A stretch of DNA of 64,000 nucleotides from JBCBWG01 sp039186015 (GTDB taxonomy: Bacteria > Pseudomonadota > Alphaproteobacteria > Rhizobiales > Hyphomicrobiaceae). The first letter of the stretch is position 1, and each line of letters begins with the position of its first letter. The stretch lies in assembly GCA_039186015.1 (NCBI GenBank), contig JBCDAH010000003.1, positions 1 through 64,000 on the forward strand, given 5' to 3'. The position numbers and the translations under genes were made by a program. Below, piece by piece: positions 1 to 7,712 of the stretch. The notes under the pieces are model-generated. The model had not been told where the DNA came from. It did no database searches and was given only the letters and a program-made list of their open reading frames with translations.

Positions 1-309
1 GCATCCATCATACGTGCGCGGCGAACTCGGACATCTGTTCGGGACCAGAGCATGAGATCACTATAGCCAACGTCTGCATCTCGGCTAGAGCCTTTCCGCC
101 CCAAGTCCAAACTGCTTAATCGTCGCCAACCGCGCCGCAACGGTGGTGTGTCGCCCTATGATGGCGGAAGCACGCACTGACAGAAAGACGGCCTCACACA
201 AAGTCGCCCTGGAACTAAAGACGCCCTGGAACAAAGACGGCGCCGCACGCGATGTGCGACGCCGATCTGATTGCTGTGTGGCACGGCTTTGTGGGCCGCC
301 AGCCGTCAC
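1..309. other. Gene-free left edge with a short tandem repeat
   Basis: No open frame here looks like a real gene: the frames are short, lack a good ribosome site and resemble no family I know. The only structure I see is a near-perfect tandem duplication of about 16-17 bases at 205-221 and 222-237 (unit CGCCCTGGAACtAAAGA, one copy lacking the lower-case t). It lies downstream of the phasin gene, so it may be 3' untranslated sequence. The window edge limits what can be said. Confidence 0.5.
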
Positions 310-771
310 TTACGACTTCTTGAACTGCTCGAACGACTTCGTCGTTGCCTGATTGATCGACTCGAATGTCTGCTGGGTCACTTTCGCAGACAGCTCGAAC
401 AGCTCCTTCGCCTGCGCGCTGGCAACTGCGGCCTGCTGCTGCATGAAATCAGCCTGCAGGCGCGCCGCCTCAGGAACAGACTTCGCACGCGCGATCGCAG
501 TCGCAGCATCAAAAGCGGCTTCCGTGTTGACTGAGGAGTTGTGAATCATCTTCTCGCTGATGGCCTTCACACCGGCGTGGCTGGCCAACATCATTTCTTC
601 GAAGACTTTGACGCTGTCTTTCGCGGCGTCGTTGAAGCGCTGATAGCTCTCGCGGGTCTTCTGAACGCCGTCTTCGGCGAGTTGTTGCATGTTCTCAGGG
701 ATTTGGACGTTCTTGCCCATGTTGAACATCTCTTGGGCTTGGCGGGCGAACTGCTCGTTCATGTTGTTCAT
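310..771 (-). CDS. Phasin family protein
   Basis: Phasins coat polyhydroxyalkanoate granules and control their number and size. The 153-residue product is almost entirely predicted amphipathic helix, rich in Ala, Gln, Glu and Lys and without cysteine. It has the typical phasin pattern: an N-terminal MNEQFARQAQEMF stretch, a central region around VFEEMMLASHAGVKAISEKM, and a C-terminal run with repeated FE/FEQF motifs. The length fits the alphaproteobacterial phasin family. The ATG at 771 gives the natural N terminus. About 255 bases separate it from the helicase gene upstream, so it probably has its own promoter. No PHA synthase is in this window. Family assignment is confident; granule binding is inferred from the family. 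Confidence 0.85.
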   Translation of the reverse strand: MNNMNEQFARQAQEMFNMGKNVQIPENMQQLAEDGVQKTRESYQRFNDAAKDSVKVFEEMMLASHAGVKAISEKMIHNSSVNTEAAFDAATAIARAKSVPEAARLQADFMQQQAAVASAQAKELFELSAKVTQQTFESINQATTKSFEQFKKS

Positions 772-893
772 GGCTCAATACCTTCTCAGTCGATGACGCT
801 TCGAATTGTCTGCGAACGATCTGCGGGTCCAGCGGCTGAAGTGTGCGCTGCAAAATCACAATGTCGCTGTGCAGCACGTATCTAGCCCATCCC

Positions 894-911
894 GTTGTGC
901 AGCGCAACAAC
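894..911. promoter_or_regulatory. Imperfect inverted repeat in the phasin promoter region (candidate operator)
   Basis: The 255-bp gap upstream of the phasin gene is rich in TGC/GCA words. It contains the imperfect inverted repeat GTTGTGCAGCGCAACAAC, with GTTG and CAAC arms around TGC/GCA. PhaR-type repressors of alphaproteobacterial phasin genes are known to bind TGC-rich dyads, so this is a plausible operator. The link is inference; no phaR gene is visible here. Confidence 0.3.
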
Positions 912-1026
912 TGCCGCAAATTTTGGCAAATTTGAACTGTGCAATTGCGAAATTATTCGGCGAATTCTCCATTTATGTTCAATATTTCAATGTCTTACCG
1001 CACTGCACAATGGAATTGTTGTTGGA

Positions 1027-2340
1027 TCACAATTTCGTGAACGCACTGCGATAACCTGTTGCACGCGGGTCAAAAAGCACATCGCGAGGTTGTAGAGGCC
1101 TCGCGAGAACAAGTCCGTCCAAGGAGCGGCAACGCGATAGTGCGACATACGCCTGCCCGTGCGCGAAGGTACCCCGGCCAAGGTCGATGTAAACCTGATC
1201 CAGAGTTAGGCCTTGGCTCTTATGAATCGTCATCGCCCACGCTAAGCGCAGCGGGAACTGCTTAAACGTGCCGGCGACGCTTTCCGTGATCTTTCCGCTC
1301 TCCTGCTCAAACGCGTAGCGCCGGTTCTCCCAAGCCACGGGCTCAACTTCGGATCGAACACCGTTCACGTCGACCCAGATGCGATCTTCGGCCAGTTCGG
1401 AGACGGTTGCGATCGTCCCGTTGACCCAACGCCGGTCAGGATCGTTGCGCAACATGATGACGCGTGCGCCTTCCTTGAGGAACAGCTCGGCTTCAGTTGG
1501 TTGTGCACGCGGATTGAACTCACCAGACACACCAGCTTCAAAGCGATAAGTCGCGCCAGGAAGCGCGTCGAGGTAGGCCCGGTTGATTCGGTTCGCCGCC
1601 TCGTTGGTTGGCGTGAGGATCACAAACGACAGGCCTTCGGACAGTGTCCGGATGGGTGAGACCCTGGCGTTCAGCAACTCCAGATCGTCCTCATCGGCCG
1701 AGCCGTCGCGAATGCGGTCAAGAACCGACACAAGAGTTTCGTCGGTCTGGCGGAACACATGTGACAGTTCCAGCAGCTGCGTACCAACGCCTTCCTGCAG
1801 CGCCGAGATATCGAAAAAGAACGGCCCACCATAGGTGTCTTCGAGGTGTGTTGCTTCTTCCACATCGCGGATCACAGGAGGTAGCTGGTGAAGATCGCCG
1901 AACAACACCAAGCGCGCACCGCCAAACGGCTCACGTGGCCGGCCCCGATTCATCCGTAGTGACTGGTCGATGGCCCACATCATGTCCGAGCGGACCATCG
2001 AGACCTCGTCGATGATCACCGTGCTCAGCTTGCGCATGACGCGACCATAGCGACTGCGTTTGATGTCACCGACCTGAATCAGGCGCGGCGGGAGACCGAA
2101 GAACGAATGAATGGTCTGGCCGCCGACATTGATCGCCGCCAGACCCGTTGGTGCGACAACGACGGCATCCTCCGACAGCTCATCACGGAGCAGGCGCAAC
2201 AAAGTGGACTTGCCCGTCCCGGCTCGGCCGGTGACGAACAAGTGCCCATCGCACGTCCTCACGAAATCGAGCGCGGCGTCGAACTCGGAGGTATTGGCAA
2301 GTGCTGGGAGACTGCTGTCATTCCATTGGTCGCGTGACAT
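1027..2340 (-). CDS. PIF1-like DNA helicase (AAA ATPase)
   Basis: This is a superfamily 1B helicase of the PIF1/RecD2-like group, an ATP-driven 5'-3' DNA unwinding motor. Walker A is VTGRAGTGKSTLL at about residues 36-48. It is followed by VVAPTGLAAINVGGQTIHSF (motif Ia), VIIDEVSMV (Walker B), GDLHQLPPV (motif III) and, near the C terminus, MTIHKSQGLTLDQV and AYVALSRCRS, the hallmark PIF1 motifs V and VI. I chose the ATG at 2340 (about 437 residues), because the residues upstream of it look unlike the family; an in-frame GTG at 2433 is the alternative. It lies downstream of typA on the same strand and may be co-transcribed with it. The role is probably genome maintenance, such as G-quadruplex or fork processing; this is inferred. 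Confidence 0.88.
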   Translation of the reverse strand: MSRDQWNDSSLPALANTSEFDAALDFVRTCDGHLFVTGRAGTGKSTLLRLLRDELSEDAVVVAPTGLAAINVGGQTIHSFFGLPPRLIQVGDIKRSRYGRVMRKLSTVIIDEVSMVRSDMMWAIDQSLRMNRGRPREPFGGARLVLFGDLHQLPPVIRDVEEATHLEDTYGGPFFFDISALQEGVGTQLLELSHVFRQTDETLVSVLDRIRDGSADEDDLELLNARVSPIRTLSEGLSFVILTPTNEAANRINRAYLDALPGATYRFEAGVSGEFNPRAQPTEAELFLKEGARVIMLRNDPDRRWVNGTIATVSELAEDRIWVDVNGVRSEVEPVAWENRRYAFEQESGKITESVAGTFKQFPLRLAWAMTIHKSQGLTLDQVYIDLGRGTFAHGQAYVALSRCRSLDGLVLARPLQPRDVLFDPRATGYRSAFTKL

Positions 2341-2466
2341 GATCCGAAGTGAACCTGTGGGCTTTGTGACGACAACAGTCTTGAGCCGACATCCTGCGCG
2401 CGATTCGAAGCATGCGCTAGGCTTGGCCCCCACACTCCCGGCAGATTCATTTCGGTGTTTCGGCTC

Positions 2467-4290
2467 TCATCCTACCGCGGCAGCGGCACGTTCTCTCTTC
2501 TTCCGCTCGTTGGGGTCCAGCCAGCGCTTGCGGAGGCGGATCGATTCCGGCGTGACTTCGACCAGTTCGTCATCTTGGATATACGACATCGCGCGTTCCA
2601 GCGAGAGCCGCATCGGGGGGATCAAAGCGAGTGCATCGTCTTTGCCGGCTGCCCGGATGTTGGTCAGCTTCTTGTTCTCAATCACGTTCACAACGAGGTC
2701 GTTGTCGCGATTGTGCTGCCCGACAATCATGCCTTCATATACCTTGGTCTGCGGTGTGATCATGATCGGCCCGCGATCCTGGAGGTAGAACAGCGAATAC
2801 GCCGTCGCTTCTCCGATGCCGTTGGCGATCAGGACGCCGTTGTGGCGCCCGATAATCTCGCCCTTGTACGCGACGTAGGCGTGAAACAGCCGGTTCATGA
2901 TCGCCGTGCCGCGCGTGTCCGTCAGAAGCTCGCTCTGATAGCCGATGAGCCCGCGAGTCGGCACAAGAAACACGCACCGCTGGCGGCCACCGCCGGACGG
3001 TCGCATTTCCAGCAGGTCGCCGCGGCGTTCGGACAGTTTTTGGACGACGGCGCCGGAGTGCTCCTCATCCACGTCGACGATGACTTCCTCGATCGGCTCA
3101 AGACGCTGACCGGTTTCCGGATCTTGTTTGAACACAACGCGCGGCCGTGAAACGGTAAGCTCGAAGCCCTCGCGTCGCATTGTCTCGATAAGGATGCCGA
3201 GTTGCAGCTCACCGCGACCGGCAACCTCAAATGCATCCTTGTCGTCGGTCTCCGAGACGCGAATCGCGATGTTGCGTTCAGCTTCCTTCAGCAACCGATC
3301 ACGAATCACCCGCGACTGCACCTTATCGCCTTCCCGTCCAGCGAACGGACCATCGTTGATCCGGAACAGCATGGCCAGCGTCGGCGGATCGATGGGCTGC
3401 GCCGGCAGCGGAATGTCTATTGTGGGATCGCACAGCGTATCGGCGACCGTTGTATCGGTGACGCCGGCAATGGCAACAATGTCGCCGGCTTCGCCAACGT
3501 CAATCGGCTGTCGCTCCAGGCCGCGAAACGCCAGGACCTTGGTCACCCGCGTGGTTTCGATGGTTTCACCGCTGTGGCGAATGCACTTGATCGTCTGGCC
3601 CGACTTGACCGAACCGGATGAGATCCGACCGGTCAGGATCCGGCCCATGAACGGATCGGCTTCCAACGTAGTCGCCAGCATCCGGAACGGCCCGTCTTCG
3701 ACGTGCGGCGCCGGAACATGCCGAAGGATCAGGTCAAACAGCGGCTTGAGGTCGTCTTTCGGCCCTGCAGGGTCGTCCGCCATCCACCCGTCACGGCCGG
3801 AACCAAACAGTGTTGGGAAGTCGAGCTGTTCGTCGGTCGCGTCCAGATTCGCGATAAGGTCGAACACCTCGTTCAACACATCCTGATGGCGCTCGTCTGG
3901 TCGGTCGATCTTGTTAATCGCGACGATCGGGCGCATGCCCAACTTCAGGGCCTTTGAGAGCACGAATTTGGTCTGCGGCAGTGGGCCCTCTGACGCGTCG
4001 ACCAGGACGATCACCCCGTCAACCATGTTGAGGATGCGTTCCACCTCGCCGCCGAAGTCGGCGTGCCCCGGTGTGTCGACAATGTTAATGCGGGTGTTGT
4101 TCCAGACCAGAGACGTGCATTTCGCCAGGATCGTAATCCCGCGCTCACGCTCGAGTTCGTTGGAGTCCATCGCGCGCTCAGCAACCCGCTGATTGTCTCG
4201 AAATGCGCCAGACTGTTTGAGCAGCTCGTCGACCAGGGTGGTTTTTCCATGGTCGACGTGCGCGATGATGGCGATGTTGCGAAGATCCAT
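2467..4290 (-). CDS. typA: Translational GTPase TypA/BipA
   Basis: TypA (BipA) is a ribosome-binding GTPase related to EF-G. It helps 50S assembly and growth under stress or cold. At 607 residues the protein has the normal length. The G domain is complete: G1 AHVDHGKTTLVDELL, G2 region RERGITI, G3 DTPGHADFGGEVER and G4 NKIDRPD. EF-G-like domains III and V follow (GRGELQLGILIETMRREGFE, then GGRQRCVFLVPTRGLIGYQ), and then the BipA-specific C-terminal domain. The ATG at 4290 gives the canonical start MDLRNIAIIAHVDHGK. Cytoplasmic. The PIF1-like helicase gene lies immediately downstream on the same strand. Confidence 0.97.
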   Translation of the reverse strand: MDLRNIAIIAHVDHGKTTLVDELLKQSGAFRDNQRVAERAMDSNELERERGITILAKCTSLVWNNTRINIVDTPGHADFGGEVERILNMVDGVIVLVDASEGPLPQTKFVLSKALKLGMRPIVAINKIDRPDERHQDVLNEVFDLIANLDATDEQLDFPTLFGSGRDGWMADDPAGPKDDLKPLFDLILRHVPAPHVEDGPFRMLATTLEADPFMGRILTGRISSGSVKSGQTIKCIRHSGETIETTRVTKVLAFRGLERQPIDVGEAGDIVAIAGVTDTTVADTLCDPTIDIPLPAQPIDPPTLAMLFRINDGPFAGREGDKVQSRVIRDRLLKEAERNIAIRVSETDDKDAFEVAGRGELQLGILIETMRREGFELTVSRPRVVFKQDPETGQRLEPIEEVIVDVDEEHSGAVVQKLSERRGDLLEMRPSGGGRQRCVFLVPTRGLIGYQSELLTDTRGTAIMNRLFHAYVAYKGEIIGRHNGVLIANGIGEATAYSLFYLQDRGPIMITPQTKVYEGMIVGQHNRDNDLVVNVIENKKLTNIRAAGKDDALALIPPMRLSLERAMSYIQDDELVEVTPESIRLRKRWLDPNERKKRERAAAAVG

Positions 4291-4466
4291 CTCAGCGTCC
4301 CAAATGCCGTCGTTGTCGGGAATTGTTGCCGGCGCTTAGCACGACGCGGCGGCGGGGACCAGCCACCGATCTGCTTCAAGCGACGCCTGCGACGACATGT
4401 GTGCACGATTCTTGCTCAGCTCGAGCCAAAGCCGTTTTGGGTGCCATTCAGAGACTGGAGTTCGTC

Positions 4467-5024
4467 GTGTTCGAGCGCAATCAGGTTGATTCTGGAAATG
4501 CGGGCCGCAGCGCCCTGGTGACCGCTGAAATCACGTTCGACGACGGCCGATCAACAATCGGGTACTTTTCACTGCCAACCAGCAAGCGGCTGTTCGACCT
4601 ATTGAACGGAACCGATCACTTTATGGAATTCCGCCCATTCGGCGGGGATCCGGAGTTCATTGCGCGCACATCAATTGCTGCGGTCAAGCTCCTCAGTGGT
4701 GCACCAAAACTGCCAGCGCATATGACGGCCACGGGCACGTTCGACCCCTACAAAGTCCTGAATGTGAGGCCCGATTCGTCTTGGGACGAGGTCCAAAACG
4801 CCTACCGCGCCCAATCGGCCACGTATCATCCGGACCGTTATGCCAGCGTCGATCTTCCCGACGAGATTGCAGCCTACATTGAGGAGCGTGCACGCGCGCT
4901 TAACTGCGCGTTTACGGCCCTGCAAAAAGCTCATCACCAGGTGAAGGCGCGAGCCGAAAACAAGGCGCGTGTCGTGTACGAGAAGAAGAGCTCCGTCTCT
5001 GATCAATCTCAAAGCGCCCTGTAG
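4467..5024 (+). CDS. J-domain (DnaJ-like) protein
   Basis: The 185-residue protein ends in a J domain (about residues 92-160: FDPYKVLNV, then YRAQSATYHPDRY). It contains the HPD tripeptide at about 121-123 that stimulates Hsp70 ATPase. The N-terminal 85 residues (SALVTAEITFDDGRSTIGYF, LFDLLNG) form a beta-rich domain of unknown function. There is no G/F region or zinc finger, so this is a type III J protein, not DnaJ itself. I placed the start at the GTG at 4467, because a good ribosome site (CTGGAG) lies 6 bases upstream. A longer frame back to 4323 overlaps the typA promoter region and has an implausible sequence. Partner chaperone and client are unknown. It is divergent from typA. Confidence 0.75.
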   Translation: MFERNQVDSGNAGRSALVTAEITFDDGRSTIGYFSLPTSKRLFDLLNGTDHFMEFRPFGGDPEFIARTSIAAVKLLSGAPKLPAHMTATGTFDPYKVLNVRPDSSWDEVQNAYRAQSATYHPDRYASVDLPDEIAAYIEERARALNCAFTALQKAHHQVKARAENKARVVYEKKSSVSDQSQSAL

Positions 5025-5192
5025 GCCGCGTCCGTCACACACGTTATATCCGTTCACGATCACGCAATACCTCATGGCAGTTGTCCGGCCCGGCATCGCG
5101 TTCGCCCGCGCGTGGGTCTATCAGTATGATCATGCGGGGATGCGCCAATGCATCCCATGCGAGATCTGAAAATCGCCTGAGGAAAGCAAAGT

Positions 5193-6194
5193 ATGACCAA
5201 TGCCGCATTCGACGTCGTGGGCGTAGGCAACGCCATCGTTGACATCATCAGCCGGTGCGATGACGACTTCCTGACCGCCCACAATGCGCCCAAAGGACAT
5301 ATGCGGCTGATTGACCGCCCGACGGCGGATGCCCTGTACGACGCGATGGGGCCGGCAATCGAAATCTCAGGCGGGTCGGCAGCGAACACAATTGCAGGCA
5401 TTGCATCGTTCGGTGGTGACTCTGCCTTTATCGGCAAAGTTGCAGACGACGATTTCGGCCGGATATTTCGGCACGATCTTGAAGCGGCCGGTGTTCGGTT
5501 TGCGACTGCACCAAACACAAGCGGTTTGGAGCCAACGGCGCGCTCCCTGATCCTCGTTACGCCCGACGGCGAACGCACAATGAATACCTTCCTCGGTATC
5601 AGCCCGTACCTGGAAGCTGCCGATCTCGACCACGACACGCTTGAGAACGGGCGCATAGTCTATCTGGAGGGCTATCTGTTCGATCGAGATGACGCAAAAA
5701 ATGCTTTTTACCAAGCCGCCCGCGCGACCCGCGCCGCAGGCGGGCGCGTTGCGCTGACGCTTTCGGACGGATTCTGCGTCGATCGCCATCGTGATGCTTT
5801 CCGCCAGATTATTGAAACCGACATCGATATTCTTTTTGCCAATGAGAGTGAGATCCTGTCGCTCTTTCAAGTCGACGATTTTGAAACCGCTTTTGAAAGT
5901 TGCGCCGGTCTTGTTTCAACTCTGGCTGCGACGCGGAGCGAGAAAGGATCTCGATTGAAGTTCAATACCGACGTTGTCGACGTTCCGGCGGAACCGGACG
6001 TGACCGTCGTCGACGCCACCGGCGCTGGAGATCTTTATGCCTCGGGTGTTCTTATCGGGCTTTCCCGCAACCAATCGATTACAACTTGCGGCCGGCTCGG
6101 CAGCCTGGCAGCGGCAGAAGTGATTTCACATTACGGCGCCAGGCCGGAGACAAATCTCAAACAACTTGCCCATAAGGCAGGCATCGAGATTTGA
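5193..6194 (+). CDS. Adenosine kinase / PfkB-family sugar kinase
   Basis: A ribokinase-fold (PfkB) kinase of 333 residues, most like the alphaproteobacterial adenosine kinases that phosphorylate adenosine to AMP. Visible marks are the N-terminal VVGVGNAIVDIIS, the substrate lid region around GGSAANTIAGIASFGG (PfkB signature 1) and, near residue 275, DATGAGDLYASG. The last is PfkB signature 2 and contains the catalytic Asp and the anion hole. The GGAAAG ribosome site lies just upstream of the ATG. The gene stands alone, with a parS site 33 bases downstream of its stop. Substrate choice (adenosine versus another nucleoside or sugar) is family inference. Confidence 0.87.
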   Translation: MTNAAFDVVGVGNAIVDIISRCDDDFLTAHNAPKGHMRLIDRPTADALYDAMGPAIEISGGSAANTIAGIASFGGDSAFIGKVADDDFGRIFRHDLEAAGVRFATAPNTSGLEPTARSLILVTPDGERTMNTFLGISPYLEAADLDHDTLENGRIVYLEGYLFDRDDAKNAFYQAARATRAAGGRVALTLSDGFCVDRHRDAFRQIIETDIDILFANESEILSLFQVDDFETAFESCAGLVSTLAATRSEKGSRLKFNTDVVDVPAEPDVTVVDATGAGDLYASGVLIGLSRNQSITTCGRLGSLAAAEVISHYGARPETNLKQLAHKAGIEI

Positions 6195-6226
6195 CTGAAA
6201 AAGCGTCTTTGAAATCTCTACTTACA

Positions 6227-6242
6227 TGTTTCACGTGAAACG
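6227..6242. other. parS: parS centromere site 1
   Basis: TGTTTCACGTGAAACG matches the bacterial parS consensus (TGTTTCACGTGAAACA) at 15 of 16 positions, and the central 14 bases form a perfect palindrome. ParB loads at this sequence and ParA moves it. The site lies in the gene-free, AT-richer stretch after the adenosine kinase gene, about 3 kb beyond parB. Confidence 0.93.
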
Positions 6243-6278
6243 CTATGGTAAGGTGCAGCCAAGGTTGCACCACCATAG
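6243..6278. repeat. Hairpin directly abutting parS
   Basis: Starting at the base after parS, CTATGGT (6243-6249) pairs with ACCATAG (6272-6278), and GGTGCA (6252-6257) pairs with TGCACC (6266-6271). This gives 13 base pairs with a 2-base AA bulge and an 8-base loop. No clear T-run follows, so it is a poor intrinsic terminator; it could still end the adenosine kinase transcript or act at the DNA level beside parS. The remaining 220 bases up to 6498 are AT-rich with no gene I can support. Confidence 0.6.
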
Positions 6279-6498
6279 TTTATCGAAGCCAGCCTACTTG
6301 TCACAACTCTCGCCTAACTGAAGTTCATAAACCCTGATTACATTCTACTTTATGTTGCGGCGTAGCATCGATTTTCAATGCAACACTAAACTCTCAAATC
6401 AAATTCATTATTTTTCCCTGGTTTTCTCAAATTCAAAACATAATAAAAGACGAAATGCGATTTCATCCAATCAACAAGATCGACGTAGGCTAAAAACA

Positions 6499-7095
6499 AT
6501 GGCTGGGACGACGACTTCACGTGGCCGCCCAAAGGGCTCCGGCATTGATGACAGCGCCTGGATGGGCGCAATTGCAAATATGATCGCTGATAATCCGGAA
6601 ATGCGTCCGACAACAGCAATCAAGGCGCTCGGTGTCAGCAACCCATCGATTATTCGACGACTGCGCGATAAATTTAATGCGCGCACACCATCAGACAGCG
6701 ATGATGATGATGACAGTGCCAAGACCGGCACCAAGGTTCGGCGAGATCATGCGCCATCGCTAGCGGCCGCCCCGCTCAACGGACCGCGAGACGACATTCG
6801 GAAGAGCGAGAGATCAAACACAGAGCCACCAGCCAGCGCTGCCCCGCGCCGTAAGCCACAAGCCGTGTCGCTTGAGGACGTGACCGCATCACCGGAGCCA
6901 GCCTTCGCTCTTATATCTGCTGGAGCGACGATGATGAATGTTTTCGCCGCACAACAGGCGGAACTCCTTCGCGGCTGGAGTCAAAACCCGTGGCTCAATG
7001 TTTGGTGGCAGCAGCAGGTGCTGCTGTCTGAGTTGGTCATGCGAACGCTTGTGGTCGAGCGGCGGTCTCATGTTGGCGTAGCGACGAACCGTTAG
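6499..7095 (+). CDS. Small putative DNA-binding protein with AT-hook-like N terminus
   Basis: I do not recognise a named family. The 198-residue product starts MAGTTTSRGRPKGSG, where RGRPKGS resembles an AT-hook core. A region that could be a helix-turn-helix follows (PTTAIKALGVSNPSIIRRLRDKF, about residues 37-59). Next is an acidic patch (SDSDDDDDS), a disordered Pro/Ala/Arg linker, and a C-terminal amphipathic stretch rich in Trp, Gln and Leu (FAAQQAELLRGWSQNPWL, VWWQQQVLLSELVMRTL). That last part resembles granule-associated (phasin-like) helices. I chose the ATG at 6499; the in-frame upstream extension to 6352 is AT-rich and implausible. It sits between a parS site and a structured repeat, with a terminator 300 bases downstream. 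A link to PHA granules or nucleoid organisation is speculative. Confidence 0.6.
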   Translation: MAGTTTSRGRPKGSGIDDSAWMGAIANMIADNPEMRPTTAIKALGVSNPSIIRRLRDKFNARTPSDSDDDDDSAKTGTKVRRDHAPSLAAAPLNGPRDDIRKSERSNTEPPASAAPRRKPQAVSLEDVTASPEPAFALISAGATMMNVFAAQQAELLRGWSQNPWLNVWWQQQVLLSELVMRTLVVERRSHVGVATNR

Positions 7096-7105
7096 TGCAG
7101 TTCAG

Positions 7106-7223
7106 GTTTCGCTGGAACCATCCCACACCCATTCTTTTAGGTCGTCCTGGCCGGCCACCCACAAAGTCGTCCTGCTGGGTTGCCGGGTAGGTTGAATTGA
7201 ACATGGGCTGTGGGCCGGCGATA
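7106..7223. repeat. Dispersed structured intergenic element, copy 1
   Basis: This stretch is clearly homologous to 8726-8810: it shares TTTCGCTGGAACCATCCCAC, then TCCTGGCCGGCCA, then a GTTGAAT/GAACA segment and TGTGGGCCGG. It folds with a basal stem (7122-7132 CCCACACCCAT with 7203-7214 ATGGGCTGTGGG, one bulge) and an inner stem (7151-7160 with 7177-7186, CCGGCCACCC / GGGTTGCCGG, one mismatch). It lies between two convergent genes, so it is not the leader of a neighbouring gene. Function unknown. Confidence 0.75.
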
Positions 7224-7394
7224 TGCGTTCGCCAAAGGCGAACAGACACCAGTGCTGTGCGTTGTACAGTTTCGCCGAGTTGGCGTTTGTAGCTGTTGTT
7301 TCGCGACGCGCTCGATGAGTTACCCGCGCAAATGTGAAGATGTGGCTTGAATCCCAGCGTTAGTCAGTGATGTGACGTCCCTTAGAGCAAACTC

Positions 7395-7422
7395 AGAGCC
7401 ACCCCCTTGGGTGGCTCTTTTT
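7395..7422 (+). terminator. Strong intrinsic terminator without a close upstream gene
   Basis: AGAGCCACCC (7395-7404) pairs perfectly with GGGTGGCTCT (7409-7418) across the loop CCTT and is followed by TTTTT. It is a textbook Rho-independent terminator for plus-strand transcription. The nearest plus-strand coding gene ends 300 bases upstream at 7095, so it ends either a long 3' UTR (passing through element copy 1) or an unannotated small RNA in about 7225-7422. Confidence 0.88.
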
Positions 7423-7712
7423 ATGCCTGGATGATTGCGCTCATATCGATCTCACCGGCGTAAGCCACCAAAGCTTGCAATGCGGAGTCTTTCGTTGCGC
7501 TGTTCGCAAGCTCGCGGCTCGAGCGCTGGTTATCCTGAGAGCACGGTTTCCAGGCCGCGATGCGGCCCGGCGCGTTGCGCCGCCCCCGCCCCAACGCAGG
7601 TGTTCCCGCGTTAAGCATTTGAAATGTTGAGATGGCGTGTTCGCCATCTCGATGGGGCCCGACCGCTAGGCCGAAACAGCCCGTGAGCGAAAGCAAACTA
7701 GAACGACACGCA
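7423..7712. other. Gene-free stretch downstream of coaA, with one perfect hairpin
   Basis: I see no credible coding gene between the terminator and the coaA stop; the open frames here overlap coaA or have unlikely composition. A perfect 9-bp hairpin, GAGATGGCG / CGCCATCTC with loop TGTT, spans 7629-7650, about 60 bases past the coaA stop on the minus strand. It lacks a U-tract but may mark the 3' end of the coaA transcript. Confidence 0.5.
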
